From Nitrospira japonica (GTDB lineage Bacteria; Nitrospirota; Thermodesulfovibrionia; UBA6902), in assembly GCA_020723105.1 (NCBI GenBank), contig DYJL01000011.1, forward strand, positions 21,834 through 85,833: a stretch of DNA of 64,000 bases, given 5' to 3'. Below the pieces are notes generated by a model that was given only the letters and a program-made list of their open reading frames with translations, ran no database searches and was not told the DNA's origin. A program made the position numbers and the translations under genes. Positions 19,461 to 28,860 of this stretch are shown one piece after another; position 1 is the stretch's first letter; the number at the start of each line of letters is the position of its first letter.

Positions 19461-20927
19461 TCATTTTTCATTTTGAGTCTTCAGGAACTCCTCTCCTGTT
19501 TTCCATACATCACCGGCGCCGAGAGTCAACAGGGTATCACCTTCTCTCAGTTCCTGCTTAAGGCGAGTTAATATCTCTGTACGATCTTTAACGTATTCAA
19601 CGTCCTTGCCGGTGTTTTTTATCCCTTTCAGTAAATTTTCCGAATTGATTCCCTCCAGCGGCCTTTCTCCTGCAGGATAGATGTCCATCAGAATTACTTT
19701 ATCAGCATCTGTGAAGGCATAACAAAATTCATTAAATAAATCGCGCGTCCTTGTAAATCTGTGCGGTTGAAAAAGGACCACAAGCCTGCCTCCGGCAGTC
19801 TGAAGTTTAGAGTTATGAGTTAGGAGTTTAGATTTGTTTTTCTTGACTCTTAACTCTTGACTCTTAACTCTTGACTCTTTGCCCTGAATCATGGCTTCCT
19901 TCGCCGCTTTCAACGTCGCCATAATCTCTGCAGGATGATGTCCGTAATCATCAATTATTTTAATGCCTGAAACCATCCCCTTTATCTCAAAACGCCTCTG
20001 TACTCCGCTGAAATGCTTCAAGGCCTTTTGAATATCTTCCATATTCATCTCAAGTTCATTGGCAACTGCAATAGCCGCAAGACAGTTGCATACATTGTGC
20101 GCGCCAAAAAGCGGAACCTCGAAATGGCCCAGAGACTTGCCGTTTAAAACGGCCTCAAAAGTTGTACGGGAACCATCTGTCTTAATATCTTTTGCAATAA
20201 GATCCAGGTGCTCGCTTAATCCGTACGTTATAAATCTCCTCTGAACTTTTGGTAAAAGCTCCTTGATGTGTTCATTGTCGCCATACAGAATAGAAAGCCC
20301 GTAAAACGGAATTTTATTTATAAATAAAAGAAAGGCGTTTTTTATTTCATCAACAGTTTTGAAAAAATCCATATGTTCCCGGTCTATGTTTGTAACAACT
20401 GCAATCGTTGGCGAAAGTTTCAAAAAGGAGCCATCGCTTTCGTCTGCCTCAGCGACAAGGAATTCTCCCTGCCCGAGCCTGGCATTGCTTCCAATGCCTT
20501 TCAACTTACCTCCTATTACTACGGTCGGATCAAAGGGGCCTTCGCCAAGAACACTTGCTATCAATGAAGTTGTCGTTGTCTTTCCATGTGCACCTGCCAC
20601 CAGCACCGCATATTTCAGTCTTGCAATCTCTGCCAGCATTTCAGCCCTCGGTATGACAGGGACTGACAATTTGCGCGCGGCCTCAACTTCCGGATTATAG
20701 GAAGACACCGCTGAAGATATAACAACTACGTCCGCATCCTTAACATTCTCCGGTTTATGCCCGATGGTTATGACTATCCCCTGCCCCCTTAATCGGGCAG
20801 TAGTTTCAGATTCTTTCAGGTCCGAGCCTGAGATTTTATAGCCCAGGTTGTTTAGAACCTCGGCAATGCCGCTCATGCCAACTCCGCCTATACCTACGAA
20901 GTGAATTTTCTCAAATCGTTTATACAT
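19461..20927 (-). CDS. murC: UDP-N-acetylmuramate--L-alanine ligase
   Basis: Adds L-Ala to UDP-MurNAc, 488 residues, slightly long. Visible are the Rossmann start HFVGIGGVGMSGIAEVL, P-loop VAGAHGKTTTTSLIA at about 110-124, and the C-terminal domain FQPHRFTRTRDLFNEF. Between the central and C-terminal domains an inserted stretch [18 protein letters not shown], then LLTHNSKLQ, is encoded by an inverted heptamer array (19803-19879). This explains the extra length; the peptide LLTHNSKL recurs in MqnE and HemC. It follows murG by two bases. Confidence 0.96.
   Translation of the reverse strand: MYKRFEKIHFVGIGGVGMSGIAEVLNNLGYKISGSDLKESETTARLRGQGIVITIGHKPENVKDADVVVISSAVSSYNPEVEAARKLSVPVIPRAEMLAEIARLKYAVLVAGAHGKTTTTSLIASVLGEGPFDPTVVIGGKLKGIGSNARLGQGEFLVAEADESDGSFLKLSPTIAVVTNIDREHMDFFKTVDEIKNAFLLFINKIPFYGLSILYGDNEHIKELLPKVQRRFITYGLSEHLDLIAKDIKTDGSRTTFEAVLNGKSLGHFEVPLFGAHNVCNCLAAIAVANELEMNMEDIQKALKHFSGVQRRFEIKGMVSGIKIIDDYGHHPAEIMATLKAAKEAMIQGKESRVKSQELRVKKNKSKLLTHNSKLQTAGGRLVVLFQPHRFTRTRDLFNEFCYAFTDADKVILMDIYPAGERPLEGINSENLLKGIKNTGKDVEYVKDRTEILTRLKQELREGDTLLTLGAGDVWKTGEEFLKTQNEK
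19803..19879. repeat. inverted heptamer array inside murC
   Basis: Left part AAGTTTAGAGTTATGAGTTA, right part TCTTGAC TCTTAAC TCTTGAC in 7-bp steps. On the coding strand this reads as repeated GAGTCAA/GAGTTAA units followed by their complement. In frame. Confidence 0.88.
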
Positions 20928-20929
20928 AG

Positions 20930-22087
20930 TTAAATCACCTGCTCGTTATGTTTTGTCATTTGTGTTCTGTTTTCCGTTCTCTGTGCGCTGAATTTTTTTT
21001 TAAGGAGTCCCAGCATAAGCTCTATTATCTTCCCGGTCGCTTCAGGATTTCCAAGAGACTTGCTTATACGCTCCATCTGTCCGGCTGCATCAGGATCTTG
21101 CAGCAGGTATTTGATAAGGTCTGCAAGCGTTTTTCCGTTTAAATCCTGATCCAGGATCATCTGCGCCGCCCCGATATCCCATAATTTCCTTGCATTGATC
21201 TCCTGGTGATTGCCTGCTGCAAACGGATACGGCACAAGGATTGCCGCCTTCCCGCATGCAGTAAGCTCAGCAAGGGTGGTTGCCCCGGCCCTTGAAATAA
21301 CAAGATCTGCCACAGCGTATGCGTCTGCCATTTCATATGCAAACGGGATGACCGTTCCTTTAAATTCACGCCTGCGATAGTCCTCCCTTACGGAATCCAG
21401 ATCCTTGTCACCTGTCTGATGCAGAAACTGGATTTTGTCTTTGAACGGCTCAAGATATGCAAGGGCTTCACCGACGGCATTGTTAATACGTGTTGCGCCC
21501 AGACTGCCTCCAAATATAAATATAGTGAAGAGATTCCCGTCAAGATTAAAAATTCTGCAGCCTTTATTCCTGTCTCCTTTCAATATCTCTGATCTCACTG
21601 GATTGCCTGTCAGATAAGTCTTTTCCTGCGGAAAAAACTTCATGCTTTCCTGGTATGTCACTGCTATTAAATCAACGACTCTCCCAAGAAGTTTGTTTGT
21701 AAAACCGGGAAGAGTATTCTGTTCATGAATAATCGTAGGAATACCCATCAGGGCTGCGCACAGTAATACAGGCCCTGAACTATACCCGCCTACCCCCAAT
21801 ACCAGTTCCGGCTGAAGCTCTTTCAATATCTTCTGGGAATCTTTTAATGACAGAGGTATCTTAAGGGCTGATTTAATAGTCCTGAAGATATCCTTCCCCA
21901 CCAGTCCTTCAGATTTTATAAATCTTATGTCGTATCCTTCCTTAGGAACTATCTTTGACTCTATTCCCTTTGTGGTCCCTATAAAAGTAATCTGAACGTC
22001 AGCAATGCTCTTTCTTAATTCATTGGCAATAGCAATTGCCGGAAAGACATGCCCTCCTGTACCGCCTCCTGCTATCACAATATTCAT
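20930..22087 (-). CDS. murG: UDP-GlcNAc--lipid I GlcNAc transferase
   Basis: Makes lipid II from lipid I at the inner membrane face, 385 residues. The G-loops GGGTGGHVFPAIAIA (7-21) and GVGGYSSGPV are visible, and the UDP-GlcNAc site is seen in VISRAGATTLAELTACGKAAILVPYP. The last ~20 residues (AQRTENRTQMTKHNEQVI) look unlike the family and come from a TGTTCTG-type degenerate heptamer tract (20944-20990). Good RBS (AAAGGA) before ATG 22087. Confidence 0.96.
   Translation of the reverse strand: MNIVIAGGGTGGHVFPAIAIANELRKSIADVQITFIGTTKGIESKIVPKEGYDIRFIKSEGLVGKDIFRTIKSALKIPLSLKDSQKILKELQPELVLGVGGYSSGPVLLCAALMGIPTIIHEQNTLPGFTNKLLGRVVDLIAVTYQESMKFFPQEKTYLTGNPVRSEILKGDRNKGCRIFNLDGNLFTIFIFGGSLGATRINNAVGEALAYLEPFKDKIQFLHQTGDKDLDSVREDYRRREFKGTVIPFAYEMADAYAVADLVISRAGATTLAELTACGKAAILVPYPFAAGNHQEINARKLWDIGAAQMILDQDLNGKTLADLIKYLLQDPDAAGQMERISKSLGNPEATGKIIELMLGLLKKKFSAQRTENRTQMTKHNEQVI
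20944..20990. repeat. degenerate heptamer tract at the 3' end of murG
   Basis: GTTATGT TTTGTCA TTTGTGT TCTGTTT TCCGTTC TCTGTGC in 7-bp register; weaker than the others. It encodes the nonconserved MurG tail. Confidence 0.5.
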
Positions 22088-22102
22088 ATCTGTCCTTTCA
22101 CC

Positions 22103-23257
22103 TCAATTAACATACGTTCTGTTCTCCGCCATCCTGCCTTTATTATTCCTTGATATATTTATCAATATGCCGACTGCAGCCAGATTGATAAGGAGTGATG
22201 AACCTCCGTAGCTTATAAAAGGCAGCGGCAGCCCTTTTGTAGGCATGAGTCCTGTTGTTACTGCAAAGTTGATAATTACCTGAACTCCTATCATCATCGT
22301 TAATCCAAGTGTCAGGAAATAGCTGAATGCGTCATTCGTTCTTCCGGCAACCTTAATGCCTTTTATACAAAAGTAAAAAAACAGGACCAGTACAAACACC
22401 GCACCGATCAGCCCCAGCTCTTCTCCTATCAGTGAAAAAATGAAATCTGTGTGAACCTCCGGAAGGAAATACAGCTTCTGTTTGCTGCCGCCAAGCCCCA
22501 GCCCTGTTAATCCTCCATTGCCAAAGGCAATAAAAGACTGTATAAGCTGAAAGCCGCTGCCGCGGGAGTCTTTCCATGGATCTGTAAAAGACATGATCCT
22601 TTTCATCCTGTACGAAGACGATATAACCAGCAGATAAATGGCCGGTAAAGAAGCCAGAAACATGATGCCAATATAACGCAATCTTACACCGCCAAGAAGC
22701 AAAAGCCCCATTGTAAGAATCCCCAGACTCATTACTGCTCCGAAGTCCGGCTGCAGTATGATAATGCCCTGAAATAAAACCATGATTAAGATCGGGACCA
22801 CCATGCCGTAACGGAGGTCCTTCATCCTGTGAAGGTTCTTATCCATATAATCAGCAAGAAATATCACCATCACCAGCTTTACGAATTCTGAAGGCTGAAA
22901 CGTAGTAGGCCAGAGCCTGAGCCAGCGCCTGGCCCCTTTGGCAGCAATTCCAAGACCCGGCACAAATATCAATAACAGCAGTATCAGAGAAATCAATAAC
23001 ATTACATGGACTAACGATATCTGAAATGAGGCGATATGAAACAAGGGCCTTCTCAGGCTCTTATAATCCACCCTTGATAATATGACCATAGCTGCAACTC
23101 CAACAAAAACAGTAAAGACATGGCTCAGCAAGTAATGAAAACTATTGTTATACTTCTTCATAGACATCAGAACTGTAGAACTATACACCATAAGTATGCC
23201 AATGCATACGAGGAATGCAACTGAAATAATTAAACCTTTCGTATCGTTAGTGTTCAT
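22103..23257 (-). CDS. ftsW: lipid II polymerase/division protein FtsW
   Basis: SEDS-family peptidoglycan glycosyltransferase, 384 residues with about ten membrane segments. Family sequences are visible: RRWLRLWPTTFQPSEFVKLV, LLQPDFGAV-type loop IILQPDFGAVMSLG, and the C-terminal GLPLPFISYGGSSLLINL. Its ATG overlaps the murD stop codon (ATGA, 23254-23257). It works with FtsI, encoded earlier in the same cluster. Confidence 0.96.
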   Translation of the reverse strand: MNTNDTKGLIISVAFLVCIGILMVYSSTVLMSMKKYNNSFHYLLSHVFTVFVGVAAMVILSRVDYKSLRRPLFHIASFQISLVHVMLLISLILLLLIFVPGLGIAAKGARRWLRLWPTTFQPSEFVKLVMVIFLADYMDKNLHRMKDLRYGMVVPILIMVLFQGIIILQPDFGAVMSLGILTMGLLLLGGVRLRYIGIMFLASLPAIYLLVISSSYRMKRIMSFTDPWKDSRGSGFQLIQSFIAFGNGGLTGLGLGGSKQKLYFLPEVHTDFIFSLIGEELGLIGAVFVLVLFFYFCIKGIKVAGRTNDAFSYFLTLGLTMMIGVQVIINFAVTTGLMPTKGLPLPFISYGGSSLLINLAAVGILINISRNNKGRMAENRTYVN

Positions 23258-23276
23258 AGTTTTGAGTTTTGAATTA
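23253..23276. repeat. heptamer tract at the murD-ftsW junction
   Basis: On the coding strand TTCAAAA CTCAAAA CTATGAA. It provides the last codons of murD (IQNSKL), its stop codon and the ftsW start codon. Confidence 0.55.
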
Positions 23277-24786
23277 ATTTTACTGCTTCTTTAAATTTTC
23301 TCCCTCTGTCTTCAAAATCCTGAAACATATCAAAGCTCGCACAGCCGGGTGACAACATTACCACATCGCCCTCAGAAGCCTTTGACAGGGATAATTCAAC
23401 GGCTGATACGATGCTGTCAGTCATGAATATTTCTGTCACATCTCCCAGTGCCTTTACAATTTTATCCTTGGCCTTGCCAAGAAGGACCAGAGCTTTAACT
23501 TTTTGCCGGACCAAATCCTTGAGAACAGAGAAATCGCTCCCTTTATCCAGTCCGCCCATAATTAATACCACATTATTGAAACCTTCCAGAGATTTTGCAA
23601 CAGCGCCAACATTTGTACCCTTTGAGTCATTGATGAATTTGACTCCCCTGATCTCGCTGACAAACTCCAGCCTGTGTTCAAGCCCGGGAAATTCTTCAAG
23701 CACCTTCCTGACAGCATCAAATGAACACCCTGCAAGCAAGGCAATCAATGAAGCAGCCATTGCGTTCTCGATATTGTGCACGCCCTGAATTTTTATCTCA
23801 TTCTGAGATATAAGTGGGAAGTGAGAAGTGGGAAGTGAGAGATGAGATAAATTACAATAAATTATTTCATCTTTCAAATAGATTCCCTCTACTTCTCTCC
23901 TGCGGCTGAAATAAAAGATATCAGGCTTTTCACTTCTAACTTCTAACTTCTCACTTCTCACTTCCATTACCAAGGGGTCATCTGCATTGAGAACCAGGAA
24001 ATCCCCGGAGGCCTGGTTTTCAAAAATCCTCGCTTTAGCATCAACATATTCCTGTATGTTCTCATACCGGTCCAGGTGATCTGGTGTAATATTCAGAAGG
24101 GCCGCAATCCTGGGCCTGAATTCTTTTATTGTTTCAAGCTGAAAACTTGAGATCTCTGTGACAATGTAATCAGGCAAGGAGTGAGGGGTGATGCGTGACG
24201 GGTCTTTTTCTTTACTAATCCCTAATCCCTGGTCACTAATCCCTGCTTTTAATATTTCTTCCGTCAAAGCGATACCGATATTGCCGCCAAGTAAAGTATT
24301 AAATCCTCCCTCTGTCAGCATCAGATCCACAAGTGTCGTTGTTGTCGATTTGCCATTGGTACCTGTGATGCCTATAAAAGAGGGAGTAGGGGGTAGGGGG
24401 TAGGGGGTTAGTGAACTGATATTAGCTTTGTCTTTTTTTATTGATCCCTGACCCCTAATCCCTAATCCCTGTATTATCTGGTATGCAAGCTCAAGTTCGC
24501 CGATCACAGGGATGCCTTTTATCTTCGCACGTTCAAGAGGAGGAATATTGAGCGGCACCCCGGGGCTTATCACAATCAAATCTGCTGTATCAAAAATTTC
24601 CTGCGGATTCCCATCCGTTATTACTTTTACAGACGGTAATAGTTTTTTAATATTAGCTTCAAGCATGTTGCTTGGTTTACTATCCGTAATTATCACCTTC
24701 GCCCCTAATTCAGACAGGAGATTTGCCGAGCCTGTTCCGCTTCTTGCAAGCCCTACAACGACAATGTTCTTATCTCTGAATGTCAT
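23254..24786 (-). CDS. murD: UDP-N-acetylmuramoylalanine--D-glutamate ligase
   Basis: Adds D-Glu to UDP-MurNAc-L-Ala, 510 residues against about 450 in typical MurD. Rossmann start NIVVVGLARSGTGSANLL, P-loop GITGTNGKSTTTTLVD and C-terminal KGTNVGAVAKSLEGF are intact. The extra length is three in-frame heptamer insertions: TPYPLPPTP just before the P-loop, ISDQGLGISKEKDPSRITPH, and VRSEKLEVRSEKPD with SLPTSHFPLISQ. I prefer ATG 24786 (GGAAG upstream); ATG 24810 lacks an RBS. The gene ends in a short heptamer tract that overlaps ftsW. Confidence 0.95.
   Translation of the reverse strand: MTFRDKNIVVVGLARSGTGSANLLSELGAKVIITDSKPSNMLEANIKKLLPSVKVITDGNPQEIFDTADLIVISPGVPLNIPPLERAKIKGIPVIGELELAYQIIQGLGIRGQGSIKKDKANISSLTPYPLPPTPSFIGITGTNGKSTTTTLVDLMLTEGGFNTLLGGNIGIALTEEILKAGISDQGLGISKEKDPSRITPHSLPDYIVTEISSFQLETIKEFRPRIAALLNITPDHLDRYENIQEYVDAKARIFENQASGDFLVLNADDPLVMEVRSEKLEVRSEKPDIFYFSRRREVEGIYLKDEIIYCNLSHLSLPTSHFPLISQNEIKIQGVHNIENAMAASLIALLAGCSFDAVRKVLEEFPGLEHRLEFVSEIRGVKFINDSKGTNVGAVAKSLEGFNNVVLIMGGLDKGSDFSVLKDLVRQKVKALVLLGKAKDKIVKALGDVTEIFMTDSIVSAVELSLSKASEGDVVMLSPGCASFDMFQDFEDRGRKFKEAVKLIQNSKL
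23811..23965. repeat. inverted heptamer array inside murD (first)
   Basis: Left arm GAAGTGA GAAGTGG GAAGTGA, right arm CACTTCT AACTTCT AACTTCT CACTTCT CACTTCC, about 80 bp apart. In frame; both arms are in 7-bp units. Confidence 0.88.
24179..24245. repeat. inverted heptamer array inside murD (second)
   Basis: GAGTGAG GGGTGAT GCGTGAC then ACTAATC CCTAATC CCTGGTC ACTAATC. In frame. Confidence 0.8.
24385..24471. repeat. inverted heptamer array inside murD (third)
   Basis: GGGGGTA repeated three times, then a 40-bp loop, then GATCCCT GACCCCT AATCCCT AATCCCT. It encodes SSLTPYPLPPTP immediately before the ATP-binding P-loop of MurD. Confidence 0.88.
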
Positions 24787-24828
24787 TTTCTTTTCTTCCA
24801 CGAGTATCATTATATAATTAGTTCATCC

Positions 24829-24881
24829 GGGCGAGGCGCCGCCTCGCCCCTACCCTAATCCCTACCCCCCTAAACCCTTTC
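24829..24881. repeat. GCCCCTAC-type palindrome plus heptamers, mraY-murD gap
   Basis: Perfect hairpin GGGCGAGGCG/CGCCTCGCCC with one central base (24829-24849), followed by CTACCCTAATCCCTACCCCC in 7-bp register. Both repeat families meet here. Confidence 0.8.
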
Positions 24882-24884
24882 TTC

Positions 24885-25967
24885 TCATCTCACCTTTAAT
24901 GTCGTCAGACTCAACAGCGCAAGGATAATACCTACTATCCAGAATCTTATAATGACCTTCGTTTCCGGCCATCCCTTCACTTCGAAATGGTGATGGATGG
25001 GCGCCATTTTAAAAACCCTTTTGCCAGTAAACTTAAAGGACGCCACCTGAATTATTACTGAAAAAGTCTCTATAACAAAAATCGCCCCAACGATGGCAAG
25101 AATGATCTCCTGCTTGGTTATTACTGCAAGCGTGCCAAGCGCACCTCCGAGAGCGAGTGAGCCTACATCCCCCATAAAAACCTCTGCCGGATAACTGTTA
25201 TACCAGAGGAAACCAAGGGCCGCGCCAAATAGCGCTCCGCAGAAAACTGTAAGTTCTCCTGTGCCCGGCAGATAAAGCACATGGAGGTACTGCGAGAAAC
25301 CTGCATGTCCTGAAATATAAACAAATATGGCGTTTGCCAGAGAAGCCACACCGACCAACCCTATTGCAAGGCCGTCTATACCATCAGTCAGGTTCACTGC
25401 ATTTGAAGAGCCGACAATTACAAGAATCGTAAACGGAATATAAAACCAGCCCAGATCAACAAGCCACTTTTTGAAGAAAGGTATGCTCAACTTCGCAATA
25501 TAAATATCGTTCGGATCATAGTAAAATGAAAAGCCGATCGCAAGCGCAAGTACAATCTGTGCGCCGAATTTATACCATCCTCTCAGCCCCTTTGGGTCTT
25601 TCTTAACAACTTTCAGGTAATCATCAGCCAACCCTATAAGGCCAAAACCTGTTATTGCAGCAATCATAATCAGAATGAATTTATTGCTCAAATCACCCCA
25701 CATCAGCACACTGACAACTACTGATAAAATAATCAGGATTCCGCCCATCGTAGGGGTACCCTCTTTTTTCAGGTGCGTTTGCGGGCCGTCATCCCTGATA
25801 TACTGTGTCACGCACAGCTTTCTGAGTTTTCCTATAACCCAGGGCGCTGCTATAAAGGTAATTATCAAAGAAGTTATAATCGCAAGCGCAGTTCTGAACG
25901 TAATATATCTGAATACGTTAAGTGGCGTATAGTAGTCATGAAAGTAATAAAACAGCTTATAAAGCAT
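24885..25967 (-). CDS. mraY: phospho-MurNAc-pentapeptide translocase
   Basis: Transfers phospho-MurNAc-pentapeptide to undecaprenyl phosphate (lipid I synthesis), 360 residues with ten membrane segments. Diagnostic sequences are GTPTMGGILIILS (70-82), the aspartates of GLADDYLKV, NLTDGIDGLAIG, and the HHHFE motif near the end (APIHHHFEVKGWPE). ATG 25967 lies inside the end of murF (11-base overlap). Confidence 0.97.
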   Translation of the reverse strand: MLYKLFYYFHDYYTPLNVFRYITFRTALAIITSLIITFIAAPWVIGKLRKLCVTQYIRDDGPQTHLKKEGTPTMGGILIILSVVVSVLMWGDLSNKFILIMIAAITGFGLIGLADDYLKVVKKDPKGLRGWYKFGAQIVLALAIGFSFYYDPNDIYIAKLSIPFFKKWLVDLGWFYIPFTILVIVGSSNAVNLTDGIDGLAIGLVGVASLANAIFVYISGHAGFSQYLHVLYLPGTGELTVFCGALFGAALGFLWYNSYPAEVFMGDVGSLALGGALGTLAVITKQEIILAIVGAIFVIETFSVIIQVASFKFTGKRVFKMAPIHHHFEVKGWPETKVIIRFWIVGIILALLSLTTLKVR

Positions 25968-27336
25968 TCAGAATTCTCCCTGCTATTTTATCCATCTGCA
26001 TTGAACGCGAGCCTTTTACCAATATCGCATCTCCCTCTTTCACAATATTACTGATATCTGCATTCGCATCATCTGCACTTGTGAATGTGTAAATCTCCGG
26101 TGCAGTTCTATCCCCTTTTGCACTGATACATTCCTCTGCTGCAAGATTCATCATCTCGCCTACTGCTATAAATACATCAACCCCCAACTCGGATATCATT
26201 CTTCCAAGGGACCTGTGCGCATCCTCAGAAAAGTCCTTCAGTTCCCGCATGTCGCCGAGTGCGGCAATCCTTCTTCCCTTAACGCTCCAATGGATAAACT
26301 CCTTAAGCGCTTCTTCCATTGATGACGGATTTGCATTATATGAATCATTTATTACTGTAATGCCTTTTCTTTCTCTTATTTCAAATCTCATCGGAAACGC
26401 CCTGAAACCTTCGAGAGCGTTTTTTATTTCATCAGGTTGAAGGCCCAGCGAGAAGCAAACAGCCGCGGCTGCAAGCGCATTGTATATATTAAAAACACCG
26501 TAAACATTCATGTAGACGGGAATGATTTCTGCATCTTTAAATTCCAGCTTAAAACTGCTCCCTCTTTCTGTGGCCTGAATATCCTTTGCCATAACGTTAG
26601 AGTCTTTGTGGATTGAAAAGGTAACAATCTCGCCGTTAAAATTCCTTGCCTCTGCTACCCCCTGCATTAAAAAACTGTCGTCAGCATTTAAAACCGCCAC
26701 GCTGAGACTTTCAAGTATTTCGAGCTTTGCATCCCTGACAGCCTCACGACTGCCGAGCATACCGATATGTGCAGAGCCTATATTGGTAATGACCCCATGA
26801 GTCGGCACAGTTATTTCGCATAACCTTCTTATCTCACCAGGAGCATTCATTCCCATCTCAAGCACGAGCACCTCATGATCAGATTCAAGTTTCATGAGAC
26901 TTAACGGCAACCCGATATGATTATTAAGGTTGCCCTCATTCTTTAATGTCTTGAATCTCCCTGAAAGAACAGAATATACCATCTCCTTTGTTGTCGTTTT
27001 TCCATTGCTCCCTGTAATTGCAATAACTGGAACATCGAGTTTCATCCTCAGAAAATGTGCAAAATCCTGCAAAGCTTTAAGGGTATCTTTTACATAGATT
27101 ATTATCCTGCCTTCAGGCAGCAATACGGGCCTGCAATCTACAACTGCGCCTATGCCTTTTGATAATGCATCTTCGAGAAAATCATGTCCGTCAAACCTTT
27201 CTCCCCTTAGCGCAAAGAACAATTCACCTTCTGAAATGGTCCTTGAGTCTATAGAAACACCGCTGCATGTCTTTGCATTTCCGTTAAGCAACTCTCCTCC
27301 TGTTGCATTGATTATTTCGTCGACTGTTAAAGTCAT
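25957..27336 (-). CDS. murF: UDP-MurNAc-tripeptide--D-Ala-D-Ala ligase
   Basis: Adds the D-Ala-D-Ala made by Ddl to the tripeptide precursor, 459 residues, normal length. P-loop ITGSNGKTTTKEMV at about 108-121, NEGNLNNHIGLPLSLM, and the C-terminal DSYNANPSSMEEALK are clear. No separate RBS is seen: the ATG at 27336 follows directly on GCTGATA heptamers that span the murE-murF junction. Confidence 0.96.
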   Translation of the reverse strand: MTLTVDEIINATGGELLNGNAKTCSGVSIDSRTISEGELFFALRGERFDGHDFLEDALSKGIGAVVDCRPVLLPEGRIIIYVKDTLKALQDFAHFLRMKLDVPVIAITGSNGKTTTKEMVYSVLSGRFKTLKNEGNLNNHIGLPLSLMKLESDHEVLVLEMGMNAPGEIRRLCEITVPTHGVITNIGSAHIGMLGSREAVRDAKLEILESLSVAVLNADDSFLMQGVAEARNFNGEIVTFSIHKDSNVMAKDIQATERGSSFKLEFKDAEIIPVYMNVYGVFNIYNALAAAAVCFSLGLQPDEIKNALEGFRAFPMRFEIRERKGITVINDSYNANPSSMEEALKEFIHWSVKGRRIAALGDMRELKDFSEDAHRSLGRMISELGVDVFIAVGEMMNLAAEECISAKGDRTAPEIYTFTSADDANADISNIVKEGDAILVKGSRSMQMDKIAGRILNAL

Positions 27337-27366
27337 AGCTATCAGCTATCAGCTATCAGCCAACAG
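27335..27366. repeat. AGCTATC heptamers at the murE-murF junction
   Basis: On the coding strand TTGGCTGATA GCTGATA GCTGATA GCTATG. The array includes the last codons and stop of murE, the whole intergenic spacer and the murF ATG. Confidence 0.85.
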
Positions 27367-28860
27367 CTTTTTAATCTCCTCCCTCAACACATCTTTATCA
27401 CTAAAGTGATGCCTCTCTCCTTTGATTTCCTGGTAATCCTCATGCCCCTTGCCTGCAACAAGAACCGTATCGTCTTCCCCTGCAATAGCAACCGCCTCTT
27501 TTATAGCCTCTGCTCTGTCAGGCTGAACCATAAAATTACTTTTGCTTATACCTTTCAATATATCCCTGATTATTTCCATCGGATCTTCATTGCGGGGATT
27601 ATCTGAAGTAACAATCACAAAATCACTCAACTCTGCTGCTACCGCACCCATCAAGGGCCTTTTAGTCCGGTCTCTGTTGCCGCCGCAGCCAAAAACTGTT
27701 ATCACTTTCCCTGTTGTTAAAGGCCTGGCCTCCTGTATAAGTTTCTTCAATGCATCGTCTGTATGTGCATAGTCAACAATGCATAAGAATTGCTGCCCCG
27801 CATCAATATTTTCGAAACGGCCTTCAACAGGTTTTGTGTCCGCAAGGCCCCTTTGAATTACTTCATCGCTTATGCCAAGTGAATGCGCTATCCCGATGGA
27901 CATGAGGATGTTATACACATTAAACCGTCCGATGAGCCGGGAGTTGACTGTAAATCTGCTTACAGGAGTCTGCACATCAAATGACATCCCGCCAGGGATG
28001 TTAGTTCCGGGCCTTTTATTCTGGCTTCTGATATTCTCCGCCCTTATCATTGCATCTTCTTCAAGGCCGCAGGTGAGCACCTTGCAACTGAGGGTCCGGG
28101 CCAGAGGTCTTATCTTTGGATCATCCAGGTTCAGGACTGCTGTCCCGTCCGGAGCGAGATAATTGAATATCTGGCACTTCGCCTTGAAGTACTCATCCAT
28201 AGTGCCGTGAAAGTCGAGGTGGTCCTGAGTGAAATTTGTAAAGGCTGCAGCCTTAAAAGAACAGCCTTCTATCCGTTTCAGGGACAGGGCATGAGAGGAA
28301 ACCTCAAGCACTGCGTAATGCATTTTATTATATACCATCTCGCTCAAACACCTCTGCAGGTCCAGTGATTCCGGCGTTGTATGGGACGCGCTCCTTCTCT
28401 TATCTCCGGTAATGTAACAAATAGTTCCCATCAGGCCGGCATTTCTGCCTCCTGCATCAATAATATTTTTTGTGATAAAACTTGTAGTCGTTTTACCATT
28501 GGTTCCTGTAATTCCAATTAACGATAAACTTCTGGAGGGACTGCCGTAAAATGCAGCAGAGATAAATGCCAGCGCCTCCCTGCTGTCAGGCACTTCAATA
28601 AAAGCAGCATTTTTCTGAAGCGCAAATTGTTTTGCATCTGTAACATCTGCTACTGCCTTTTCTGAAATAACGGCAGCAGCCCCCCTGTTAAGTGCATCCC
28701 GTATATAATCGTGTCCATCTGCAATAAACCCTTTGACAGCCACGAAAAGGTAATCCTTTTCTACGAATCTCGAATCATAAGCGATCCCCTTGATTTCTGC
28801 ATTAAAAGGCCCGGTTCTCCTTTTTACCCTCAGACCTTCTAAAAGTTTTATCAATGTCAT
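27349..28860 (-). CDS. murE: UDP-MurNAc-L-Ala-D-Glu--meso-DAP ligase
   Basis: Adds the third residue of the stem peptide, 503 residues. P-loop GITGTNGKTTTSFI at about 115-128 and the diaminopimelate-recognition motif DNPRNEDP are visible, so the peptidoglycan contains meso-DAP as in Gram-negatives. ATG 28860 overlaps the ftsI stop (ATGA). Confidence 0.97.
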   Translation of the reverse strand: MTLIKLLEGLRVKRRTGPFNAEIKGIAYDSRFVEKDYLFVAVKGFIADGHDYIRDALNRGAAAVISEKAVADVTDAKQFALQKNAAFIEVPDSREALAFISAAFYGSPSRSLSLIGITGTNGKTTTSFITKNIIDAGGRNAGLMGTICYITGDKRRSASHTTPESLDLQRCLSEMVYNKMHYAVLEVSSHALSLKRIEGCSFKAAAFTNFTQDHLDFHGTMDEYFKAKCQIFNYLAPDGTAVLNLDDPKIRPLARTLSCKVLTCGLEEDAMIRAENIRSQNKRPGTNIPGGMSFDVQTPVSRFTVNSRLIGRFNVYNILMSIGIAHSLGISDEVIQRGLADTKPVEGRFENIDAGQQFLCIVDYAHTDDALKKLIQEARPLTTGKVITVFGCGGNRDRTKRPLMGAVAAELSDFVIVTSDNPRNEDPMEIIRDILKGISKSNFMVQPDRAEAIKEAVAIAGEDDTVLVAGKGHEDYQEIKGERHHFSDKDVLREEIKKLLADS

